Source: a virus. From it: a stretch of 21,205 bases of DNA. The notes beneath the pieces are model-generated. The model saw nothing but the letters and a program-made list of their open reading frames with translations, did no database searches and was not told the origin of the DNA. Below, piece after piece: positions 6,970 to 12,767 of this stretch; position 1 is the stretch's first letter; each line of letters begins with the position of its first letter. Location: positions 1 to 21,205 of IMG/VR virus record IMGVR_UViG_3300017786_000182. One strand, 5' to 3'. Position numbers and translations under genes: made by a program.

Positions 6970-8615
6970 TAGTATCCTCCTGTGCCTTTGGCTTGTTTAT
7001 GTAGGTTTTCAGCGTAGTGAATTGGACCATCTCCAGCGTTAGCTAGCCTTAGATAGCGCAGGACGTCAAAGAAGTCCTTTAGCGCATCGTCCACCTTAGA
7101 ATAGTTTATTATACTTTGTATTAAATTCTTGCATTCCTCATGAATAAAGCATCTAGGTTTATTTACGGAATCTATTTCTGCATTGGGGTTGTAGTAGAAC
7201 CATTCGTCTAGCGCAGTAATTCCAATTCTCTCGTTTCGTCCGTCCGAAGGCACGAAGTGCATCCCGCGCTCGCTGAACTCCTGAAATAAATCCATAGAGT
7301 TCAGGGTTTCTCTAGCAAAGAATCTGGAATCCCCTATTCTTTCAAAAACCTCTAAGCCCAGTTCTTTTTCCGCCTGATGAAATAGATCAATGTATCCTTC
7401 AGTATTGTACCCAAGTTTCTTGGATGCTGGACCAAATCGCCATTTTGGATCCCCGAATATAGCCCAGTCCCCATAAGTGTCATTATCGGGGAACTCCTTT
7501 CGTATAAATACATCTCCACCTGCATCTACGGCAGCCCATATACTAACGTAGTTACGAGCATCCGCTGGATCCACAACCTGATATACGGTGTATTCGGACG
7601 TATCCGTTATGTCTGGAAATGTCATACCGTGTGCATTGGGGGTATCGGACAGGACATTTACGGATGTACTGAACATAGGTAGCACTGTATTCATGCTATG
7701 CACTGGGACTCCATAAGCGCGGACCAAGATAGTCTCCCTAGTATCAGCCTTTAGATCCTTAGCGATTCTGTCGTAACCCCCAAATGGGTTTTCATCCGAA
7801 TGCAGGTATACAACTGCTGCATCTCTGGAGTTGCTTTTCTGCTTTACTGGAACCTCCTCGTAGTCCAAAAGGACGGCGGGTTTTGTTTCCAGAGTCTCTG
7901 CGTCCGTGAGGTACTCCGATATAAAGGCTGTGAACCCGTCAATGGGAGTGAATCCCAAAATCATCTTGGAATCCCTTGTAGCTAATCTAAATCTAAGAGT
8001 ATTGACTAGATCCGCAGTCCCCAAGTATTCGTCCAGCCAAGCCCCTATATTTAAACCCTTAGGCTTCTTGAACCCGAACTCAAAGCCCTCAAGGATGGTT
8101 TGATTATTACTGAACTGAGTATACGTCTTGAAGTCCACCCTAGTCTTGGTATCAGGAAAGATGAAGCTGGATCCAGTGAATCCGTTTTGCATACTAAAAT
8201 TAATGTATCCCTCTATGCCCTTAGTCTTGCGCTTGAACTCCTTTGGCATCATTTCCCAAATAGCCGCTTGCTGGATCTTAACTGAGGTATCCGCATTCTG
8301 GCTGAAGCATACTACGTGTCCATCTTGGTTACTTGTAACCGCCTCCATTAGCATTTTTGCGCAACCAGTAGTTTTACCACTTCTATTTCCGCCTAGAGTT
8401 AGGACTTCATTGTAATCCTCTAGGGCTTCACGCATTCTACCCCACCCTTGAAGGTCAAAGCCGTATCTAAGAGGGTCATCTACGGAAGCCTCTATGCGCC
8501 CTTCGTGAGCCTTATGGAGCTCCTGAAGGACGTTGGGGTCATCTTCAGCCAGCAAAAGGATCTCTGAGTCGCTCGGAGCCTCTAGGATCGGATGATCTGT
8601 GAACTTAATTTCCAT
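6969..8615 (-). CDS. terL: Large terminase subunit (ATPase and nuclease)
   Basis: This encodes 548 residues. It is the packaging motor that pumps DNA through the portal and cuts the concatemer. The ATPase domain shows Walker A GGNRSGKT at 75-82 and Walker B LNIGAWLDE at 188-196 (D195, E196 catalytic). A likely coupling motif is GFTPIDG at 221-227. The C-terminal RNase H-like nuclease begins at about 345 with VVDPADARN (D349 a likely metal ligand), and KDFFDVLRYL near the end resembles the last nuclease motif. The order terS-terL-portal fits. The start overlaps the stop of a 27-codon ORF as TAATG and has no SD of its own, so expression probably depends on coupling. Confidence 0.93.
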   Translation of the reverse strand: MEIKFTDHPILEAPSDSEILLLAEDDPNVLQELHKAHEGRIEASVDDPLRYGFDLQGWGRMREALEDYNEVLTLGGNRSGKTTGCAKMLMEAVTSNQDGHVVCFSQNADTSVKIQQAAIWEMMPKEFKRKTKGIEGYINFSMQNGFTGSSFIFPDTKTRVDFKTYTQFSNNQTILEGFEFGFKKPKGLNIGAWLDEYLGTADLVNTLRFRLATRDSKMILGFTPIDGFTAFISEYLTDAETLETKPAVLLDYEEVPVKQKSNSRDAAVVYLHSDENPFGGYDRIAKDLKADTRETILVRAYGVPVHSMNTVLPMFSTSVNVLSDTPNAHGMTFPDITDTSEYTVYQVVDPADARNYVSIWAAVDAGGDVFIRKEFPDNDTYGDWAIFGDPKWRFGPASKKLGYNTEGYIDLFHQAEKELGLEVFERIGDSRFFARETLNSMDLFQEFSERGMHFVPSDGRNERIGITALDEWFYYNPNAEIDSVNKPRCFIHEECKNLIQSIINYSKVDDALKDFFDVLRYLRLANAGDGPIHYAENLHKQAKGTGGY

Positions 8616-8698
8616 TATTTAAAAAAGAATTCTACAAACAAAGATGTCAGTACCCCAAATATAGCGGATAATATTATTAGTTCTAGTAGTTCTAACAT
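8615..8698 (-). CDS. 27-residue hydrophobic micro-ORF upstream of terL
   Basis: This ORF runs ATG 8698 to TAA 8615 and encodes MLELLELIILSAIFGVLTSL plus seven more residues ending FFFK. It would be a single transmembrane helix of about 20 residues with an acidic N-terminal face and a terminal lysine. It starts two bases after the stop of the 41-codon ORF and overlaps the terL start (TAATG). It may be a real micro-protein, for example holin-like, or just a leader whose translation couples ribosomes into terL. There is no database evidence here, so confidence is modest. Confidence 0.45.
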   Translation of the reverse strand: MLELLELIILSAIFGVLTSLFVEFFFK

Positions 8699-8700
8699 AA

Positions 8701-8826
8701 TTACTTGGACTTCTTGGGTTGCTCCGTCTTGGGAGCACTAGGCTTTTTACCCCAATTTATATCATCGTAGTTCTTTCGTTGCTTTGCGGGGTTATGCCCC
8801 TTTCTTGGTGCGCATCCTTTACCCAT
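8701..8826 (-). CDS. 41-residue small basic phage protein (MGKG type)
   Basis: This ORF was found by hand. The ATG at 8826 overlaps the end of the previous gene (8 bp), and TAA is at 8701. The product begins MGKGCAPRKGHNPAKQRKNY, continues DDINWGKK and ends in a Pro/Lys tail. The pattern MGKG-x-x-P-R followed by a Y/W-D-x-I-x-W/F-G-K-K segment is a recurrent type of very small phage protein of unknown role. That pattern, together with zero-gap packing between neighbours, makes it more likely than a chance ORF. The high Lys/Arg content suggests nucleic acid or acidic-surface binding. Confidence 0.65.
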   Translation of the reverse strand: MGKGCAPRKGHNPAKQRKNYDDINWGKKPSAPKTEQPKKSK

Positions 8827-9025
8827 TTATATCCCCCTCGTCCCATATAATCTCTACATTGTCATCCTTGAAATCCAATGATGCCTCCCGAAGTAGCATT
8901 CTAGCTACGGAAACTGTCGTATAATCGGACTGCACTTCACCTTCCTCGTCTAGAACCACTATAAGGTAGTTCGGGTAGTGCTCCCCAAGTATTTCTTTTA
9001 ACTTACCAAGAAGTTCTTCATCCAT
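8819..9025 (-). CDS. Small acidic protein next to small terminase
   Basis: This encodes 68 residues (MDEELLGKLKEILGEHYPNY...IIWDEGDING), strongly acidic. It shows a helix-strand-helix-strand pattern: KLKEILGEHY, LIVVLDEEG, VSVARMLLREASL, VEIIWDEG. An AAGGAGG sits 7-8 bases before the ATG, inside the last codons of terS, so the start is well supported. It overlaps terS by 8 bp and the 41-codon ORF by 8 bp. No family is recognised. Confidence 0.7.
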   Translation of the reverse strand: MDEELLGKLKEILGEHYPNYLIVVLDEEGEVQSDYTTVSVARMLLREASLDFKDDNVEIIWDEGDING

Positions 9026-9614
9026 CAGTATCCTCCTTTGTTATAACTTCCGCCTCTATGGATTCTTCTCGAATTTTAGCTAGGCGTTTTTTTGCCGCAG
9101 AAAGTGTATCTTCGTAATCCTGCTGCGTATAGACCTTGCGTTCCTCAGTTATTTGAGACGCTTCCCCACGAGCAGTCATTGCTTGCCTTTGGGAGTTGCT
9201 CTTGGCTATGCTAATTTCTTTTAAATCCCTGAATTCTGGTATGTAGCCCCCGTCAATTCTTTCACGCAGGGCGTCAACAATATCCTCTTCTAGGGATTCT
9301 AAATTCAAGTAGCTCCTCGCCGCAAGCTTACCTCCTAGTTGTTTGAACTGCCCCATGTAATCCGCGTAGTCCGTTAGGACGGAGATTATAGTACTCCTGT
9401 TCAAGCTATGCTTTTTGACCATAGCTGTCTGAGATACCCCAATGGACGCTAAATGCAGAACCTTAGCCACCTTTTGGGGATTAAGCCTACTTAGACTCTT
9501 GCAGTTCGTAAGCGCTTTCTTTTCGCGCATTTGAATTATAGCGTCCTCTATGCCCTCCTGAAGATCATTTTGAATCTCCTCGAAGTACTCATTAACTGTA
9601 TCTATTTCTTTCAT
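9018..9614 (-). CDS. terS: Small terminase subunit, putative
   Basis: This encodes 198 residues and is the first gene of the late operon, upstream of terL. Residues about 50-83 (VLHLASIGVSQTAMVKKHSL then NRSTIISVL) form a clear helix-turn-helix with the I-G-x-S-x-x-x-x-x-x-x-x-x-N-R-S-T-I pattern used by small terminases to bind the packaging site. The remainder (84-150) is helical and could be the oligomerisation core. The C-terminus is a charged coiled-coil-like tail (QQDYEDTLSAAKKRLAKIRE) that may contact TerL. A 12-base dyad lies 7 bases upstream of the ATG. It could instead be an HTH transcription regulator, but size and position favour TerS. Confidence 0.75.
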   Translation of the reverse strand: MKEIDTVNEYFEEIQNDLQEGIEDAIIQMREKKALTNCKSLSRLNPQKVAKVLHLASIGVSQTAMVKKHSLNRSTIISVLTDYADYMGQFKQLGGKLAARSYLNLESLEEDIVDALRERIDGGYIPEFRDLKEISIAKSNSQRQAMTARGEASQITEERKVYTQQDYEDTLSAAKKRLAKIREESIEAEVITKEDTDG

Positions 9615-9621
9615 AGCATTT

Positions 9622-9633
9622 GCCCTACAGGGC
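9622..9633 (-). promoter_or_regulatory. Dyad overlapping the terS ribosome-binding region
   Basis: GCCCT and AGGGC arms are separated by two bases, with weaker pairing continuing one or two bases outward. On the minus strand the hairpin ends 7 bases before the terS ATG and contains the only AGGG that could act as a ribosome-binding site. It could be an operator for TerS itself or an RNA hairpin limiting its translation. Confidence 0.4.
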
Positions 9634-9699
9634 GAACCAATACCAGTTAGAATACATTATATATATAAAGGAAATGAACTAAACCAGCAGGTTATTGGT

Positions 9700-9730
9700 T
9701 TTATATCTAGTATTATAACATAGGTGTCAA
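9700..9730 (-). promoter_or_regulatory. Putative sigma70-type promoter(s) for the late operon
   Basis: Read on the minus strand, a perfect TTGACA (9730-9725) is followed 7 bases later by TGTTATAAT (9720-9712), an ideal extended -10 (TGnTATAAT). After a 19-base gap comes TATAAA (9705-9700). The first pair is too close to be one promoter, so I read this as an extended -10 promoter and/or a TTGACA-N19-TATAAA promoter. Both point at terS about 90 bases downstream. Confidence 0.5.
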
Positions 9731-9903
9731 CAACGTAGCATAGTTTTTACCCAGAAACCCATAGGATTTCAATTTTTTTAAAGGGTAGTTTATATATTAC
9801 TTAAAAGAAACGCGCAAAAAATCTGGACCCCCTCCCCCCTATGTGCTCCTGTGCGCGGCGAACGTCGGCAAAGGCAGGCAATCCGAGCTAAGCTACTATC
9901 ACT

Positions 9904-9913
9904 CAAGCACTTA
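9904..9913 (+). repeat. CAAGCACTTA direct repeat, copy 1
   Basis: A 10-base word repeated exactly at 10143-10152 in the same intergenic region. Copy 2 also supplies the right arm of an AAGTGC/GCACTT dyad (10129-10151). It is a possible protein-binding site. Confidence 0.35.
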
Positions 9914-10142
9914 GCTACATCTAGCTATCTGGCTACTAGCTAGGGCTGTCATCTAGCCCGCTTCAGCACTGGCATCAGCGCTCATGAGCTAATGATTTAT
10001 CCTGCTCGGCGGAAATGTATTCTCAGCACATCTCAGTGCAGTACATGCCATGCATTTAAGGGTTACAGCAGAGCTACAACGCATTACGTAAGTCGTTGAT
10101 AAACACAGCATTAGAAGATAACTATCACAAGTGCCTAATAAC

Positions 10143-10152
10143 CAAGCACTTA
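10143..10152 (+). repeat. CAAGCACTTA direct repeat, copy 2
   Basis: This is the second exact copy of the 10-base word at 9904-9913. It is followed by another dyad, AGCTA-ATTA-TAGCT, at 10162-10175. Confidence 0.35.
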
Positions 10153-10336
10153 ACGCTTGAAAGCTAATTATAGCTAATTTGCTCCGAACTATTGAAAAAA
10201 AGATGAAAATTTCTATTCACTGATATGCAATGGTTTACGACAGATTTTGTGCGCTCTAAAAATTATGTTATTGCATGTAGCTAAGATCTAGTCACCTTGA
10301 TTGGCATCGTTCCTTGACAGTCCAAATGCTACCGAC

Positions 10337-10523
10337 TCTGGTGAGATGCGCCAGATGGGTTTTCCGTCCGCAAGGACCTAAGGATCAGTAAGTGGAAAAC
10401 TGCTAGACGAAAGTCAGCTCGATGACGTAGTAAATGGGACATAGATTGGTAATGTAGCTCCACTTCTGGAACGGTTGACAGCCCGTGTAAATTTGAGGTC
10501 GAAAGACCTCTCCACAGATCACC
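10337..10523 (+). ncRNA. Structured 5' leader RNA upstream of the ArdC-like gene
   Basis: Several helices can be drawn without conflict. They are a 7-bp hairpin 10337-10343/10349-10355; a 7-bp stem GTTTTCC/GGAAAAC (10359-10365/10394-10400) enclosing a GTCC-GCAA-GGAC hairpin (10366-10377); GCT-A-GAC-GAAA-GTC-AGC (10402-10418); TCCA-CTTC-TGGA (10459-10470); and a perfect 6-bp GAGGTC-GAAA-GACCTC (10495-10510). Three loops are GNRA tetraloops, which is unusual for chance sequence. An alternative long-range pairing GTGGA/TCCAC (10392-10396/10511-10515) could compete. The element ends about 30 bases before the ATG at 10543. It matches no riboswitch, ribozyme or intron core that I can recall. It could be a regulatory leader or a free-standing RNA. 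Confidence 0.5.
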
Positions 10524-10542
10524 AATAAAATAGAAAAATATT

Positions 10543-11430
10543 ATGAAAAATAACAGCAAAAATGTATACGAAATCGTTACCGAACAAGTCATCGAAAAGA
10601 TCGAAGCTGGGAACCTAGCTCCATGGCTGAAGCCATGGAAGAGTTCAGCGCATCGACCTGCAAACCTAATCACCAAGAAACCATACAAGGGAATCAATGC
10701 CTTCCTGCTCTCATTCAATAACTACGATTCACCCTTTTACTTAACCTACAAGCAAGCCATTGCGAAAGGCGGAAACGTAATGAAAGGCGAAAAGTCCACC
10801 CTCGTCACATATTGGCAATTCCTCTACTTTAAGAATGAAAAGCTCCTGCCCAGTAAAATGCCAATCCCCGAAAAGGAGGCGATCGCGGACAAGAAAGTGC
10901 CACTACTTAAATACTACAGAGTATTCAATGTCGAACAATGCGAAGGCGTCGAATATCCTAAGATTGAAATCAAGGATTTGAACGAAAACGAAAAGCTCGA
11001 GGAGTGCGAAGAGGTTATTCAGGGAATGCCAAGTAAGCCAGAGTTCGAGTTCGGCGGAGATCGTGCATTCTACCGTCCGTCAGAGGACAGCGTAACAATG
11101 CCAAAGTTGGAGCGCTTCAACAGCTCAGATGAATACTACTCAACATTCTTCCACGAGCTAGCGCACGCTACTGGTCACGAAAGCCGCTTGAACCGCGAAG
11201 GCATCGAGAAGATCGCCGCATTCGGTGACGCAGTATATTCCAAAGAGGAGCTCGTCGCTGAGTTCACAGCCTGCTTCTTGTGCGGAGAAACTGGTATCCT
11301 GCAACGCACAGTAGATAACTCAAGCGCTTACCTCAAGGGATGGCTCAAAGCACTAAAGAACGATAGCAAGCTACTCGTCAGCGCCGCAAGCCAAGCTGAG
11401 AAAGCCGCGAACTTTATCTTAAACAGATAA
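10543..11430 (+). CDS. ardC: ArdC-like antirestriction protein (ssDNA-binding plus metalloprotease-like)
   Basis: This encodes 295 residues. The N-terminal domain (about 1-130) matches the ArdC/TraC N-terminal ssDNA-binding domain: VTEQVIEKIEAGNLAPWLKP, then KPYKGINAFLL, then KGGNVMKGEKST and YYRVFNVEQCEGV. The C-terminal zincin-like domain has HELAH at 204-208 followed by TGHESRLNRE, with E240 (ELVAEF) as the probable third zinc ligand. Plasmid ArdC coats incoming ssDNA and protects dsDNA from restriction. Being the first gene of the early operon fits a job immediately after entry. The start has no SD sequence; the context is ACCAATAAAA...AATATTATG, shared with the next genes. A two-hairpin element follows the stop. 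The domain call is strong; the antirestriction role here is inferred. Confidence 0.88.
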   Translation: MKNNSKNVYEIVTEQVIEKIEAGNLAPWLKPWKSSAHRPANLITKKPYKGINAFLLSFNNYDSPFYLTYKQAIAKGGNVMKGEKSTLVTYWQFLYFKNEKLLPSKMPIPEKEAIADKKVPLLKYYRVFNVEQCEGVEYPKIEIKDLNENEKLEECEEVIQGMPSKPEFEFGGDRAFYRPSEDSVTMPKLERFNSSDEYYSTFFHELAHATGHESRLNREGIEKIAAFGDAVYSKEELVAEFTACFLCGETGILQRTVDNSSAYLKGWLKALKNDSKLLVSAASQAEKAANFILNR

Positions 11431-11432
11431 AA

Positions 11433-11495
11433 CCACAGCTCCATAGCTATTAGCTATGGGGCTTTCTGGGTGTAAGCACTCCGCTTATAATTAAC
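11433..11495 (+). repeat. Two-hairpin intergenic element, copy 1
   Basis: A 63-base element follows the ArdC-like stop. Hairpin 1 is an 11-bp stem (11437-11447 with 11453-11463, one G-U pair, TATTA loop) followed by TTT, so it may act as a weak terminator. Hairpin 2 is GTAAGC/GCTTAT (11472-11477 with 11483-11488) with a 5-base loop. It is 57/63 identical to copy 2 at 11756-11818. Confidence 0.8.
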
Positions 11496-11522
11496 TAATC
11501 AAATATCAACCAACTAAATATT

Positions 11523-11753
11523 ATGGAAAAAACAAAAGAATACCAAGTTGTCACATACAAAACAGATAATGTCTTTGAAGTTAAAGTATCATTTAAAGGA
11601 GGAGGTCATCTGAATTGTGAAGTGAATACCTTCGGCGATGAACAGCAAGCTAAAGAGCACGCTAACTGGGCTATGTTTGAAAGCGGATACGCGGACAAAG
11701 TTGATTACGTCAGAGTAAATCACGTAATCTGGCACATCAAGAAAACAAAGTAA
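11523..11753 (+). CDS. Small unknown protein flanked by the duplicated hairpin element
   Basis: This encodes 76 residues (MEKTKEYQVVTYKTDNVFEV...VIWHIKKTK) with alternating polar/hydrophobic strands and one helix (DEQQAKEHANWAMFESGYAD), so probably a small alpha/beta fold. No catalytic motif is visible. The start follows AACCAACTAAATATTATG without an SD sequence. Near-identical 63-base elements immediately precede and follow the gene, suggesting that the gene plus element behaves as a cassette that arose by duplication or was inserted by homologous exchange. Confidence 0.7.
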   Translation: MEKTKEYQVVTYKTDNVFEVKVSFKGGGHLNCEVNTFGDEQQAKEHANWAMFESGYADKVDYVRVNHVIWHIKKTK

Positions 11754-11755
11754 TT

Positions 11756-11818
11756 CCACAGCTCCATAGCTATTAGCTATGGGGCTTTTGGGGTGTAAGC
11801 ATCCCGCTTACGATTAAC
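11756..11818 (+). repeat. Two-hairpin intergenic element, copy 2
   Basis: This is the second copy of the element at 11433-11495. Hairpin 1 (11760-11770 with 11776-11786) is identical, followed by TTTT. In hairpin 2 (11795-11800 with 11806-11811) the closing pair is G-C where copy 1 has G-U, and the loop differs at two bases. Stem pairing is kept while unpaired positions vary, which suggests selection on RNA structure. Confidence 0.8.
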
Positions 11819-11836
11819 AACTAACCAATAAATATT

Positions 11837-12016
11837 ATGAAAATGAGAACTACAATCACCCTCCGCAAACGTGAAGTCTATGGTAACGAGCTATTCTACG
11901 TCGTAGACATGGACCAAGCCAAAGCCCTAGCAGTCCTGACTGGGCAAAAGACTATCACGGACCGAAACATCGGAGCCTTAAAACAGCTCGGATACGAGAT
12001 CCATTACATATTCTAA
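11837..12016 (+). CDS. 59-residue unknown protein
   Basis: Translated by hand: it begins MKMRTTITLRKREVYGNELF, continues with YVVDMDQAKALAVLTG and ends LGYEIHYIF. Two beta strands at the N-terminus, a helix, and a last helix-strand unit (NIGALKQLGYEIHYIF) give the look of a compact alpha/beta mini-protein. The start carries the AACCAATAAATATTATG context seen at neighbouring starts. No family is recognised. A 20-base gap separates it from the next gene. Confidence 0.7.
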   Translation: MKMRTTITLRKREVYGNELFYVVDMDQAKALAVLTGQKTITDRNIGALKQLGYEIHYIF

Positions 12017-12036
12017 ACCATCAACCAATAAAAACT

Positions 12037-12318
12037 ATGAAAAAAATAATATATCAACTACATACGGAAGTGCAGGATGCACTTAACGAACCCGAGCCGC
12101 ACGACTACTACGAAAGGCTCGTAAGAATGGAAGCCCTAGTAAAAAAGCTCAGGGCTACGAGCGAAGACACGATGATTCTTTCTCGGACGGCGTACAACAA
12201 AGGTTTCTCCGATGCAATGTCTGGAGATAACTTCAACCCGCCGTACAAGATTAAGGATGATCGACACGCGGACTACTCATTTGGATTTCAAATGGGATGC
12301 AAGGAATACGAATCATAA
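12037..12318 (+). CDS. 93-residue protein with an RMF-like C-terminal motif
   Basis: The N-terminal half is a long helix (QLHTEVQDALNEPEPHDYYE, LVRMEALVKKLRA). The C-terminal half (residues 52-88) reads AYNKGFSDAMSGDNFNPPYK followed after a few residues by ADYSFGFQMG. The pattern A-x-x-x-G-x-x-A-x-x-G-x-x-x-N-P-x-x, then A-x-x-x-G-x-x-x-G, resembles ribosome modulation factor and related phage proteins. That resemblance is a pattern match only. The start is preceded by AACCAATAAAAACT with no SD sequence. Confidence 0.65.
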   Translation: MKKIIYQLHTEVQDALNEPEPHDYYERLVRMEALVKKLRATSEDTMILSRTAYNKGFSDAMSGDNFNPPYKIKDDRHADYSFGFQMGCKEYES

Positions 12319-12329
12319 CCAATAATAAC

Positions 12330-12767
12330 ATGAAAAAAGTCAGTAACAACAGTGTACTCAAGCGGTATATCTCTGGATCCAAAAAACGCGGAGAAAGTGA
12401 TTACGCAAACATCAAAGGCGTCGATATTGCGAAAGCAAATCGCGCACAACTAGAAAGCTGGATATGTGAATTCACCGATCCAGACAGTATAATAACTACG
12501 TTTAGACAGAAAGAAAATAGAACTATGGAACAACAATACGGATATATGTTAAACATGGACAACTCAAGATTCGAGTCCTGCTGGGTCTTGGTGAAGTTCA
12601 CTACGGATGAGGATTGCAACTTCATTGGATTCACGTCCATCACCTCCGACAAGGTGTTGGACTCCGACGATCTCGCGCACTTGGAAGAGTGGGTGGTTCA
12701 ATCTAAAGGTAGCTGGAAGATTCAGATACTGGACAACAACTACAAACAACAAAAGGAAATATTATGA
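12330..12767 (+). CDS. 145-residue unknown protein
   Basis: I place the start at the ATG at 12330 (AACCAATAATAACATG), not at 12297, which would run into the previous gene. The product begins MKKVSNNSVLKRYISGSKKR, has a basic N-terminus and then an acidic alpha/beta body (SRFESCWVLVKFTTDEDCNF, DDLAHLEEWVVQSKGSWKIQ). The stop overlaps the next ATG as ATGA. There is no recognisable domain, though the phase-locked overlap with the transglycosylase-like gene argues that it is translated. Confidence 0.65.
   Translation: MKKVSNNSVLKRYISGSKKRGESDYANIKGVDIAKANRAQLESWICEFTDPDSIITTFRQKENRTMEQQYGYMLNMDNSRFESCWVLVKFTTDEDCNFIGFTSITSDKVLDSDDLAHLEEWVVQSKGSWKIQILDNNYKQQKEIL

Larger units (their letters stand above)
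9615..10542. other. Divergent intergenic control region (928 bp, no gene seen)
   Basis: No convincing ORF was found on either strand. The left part (9640-9800) is A/T-rich and holds promoter-like boxes facing terS. The middle (9820-9980) is more G/C-rich, starting with a C-run (9826-9840) and containing three TAGCTA palindromes between 9911 and 9942 and a GGGCT/AGCCC hairpin (9943-9959). The right part has dyads at 10129-10151 and 10162-10175, then the foldable leader. Such a region next to terS is a plausible site for early and late promoters, a packaging site and perhaps a replication origin. None of these is proven by the sequence. Confidence 0.7.

Noticed and set aside
10314-10343. TTGACA at 10314-10319 as a plus-strand -35 box
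   Set aside because: No -10-like hexamer lies 16-19 bases downstream (the region reads into the CTGG hairpin). The same holds for TTGACA at 10475-10480. The early promoter is therefore not assigned.
10261-10542. The leader as a group I or group II intron, or a known ribozyme/riboswitch
   Set aside because: No P7/P3 core, no domain V-like AGC...GAAA hairpin, no hammerhead CUGAUGA core, no B12, TPP, FMN or SAM boxes, and no split gene around it. It remains an unnamed structured RNA.
11433-11818. The duplicated element as a CRISPR array or insertion sequence ends
   Set aside because: Only two copies about 320 bases apart with a full gene between, in direct orientation, with no transposase and no regular spacers.
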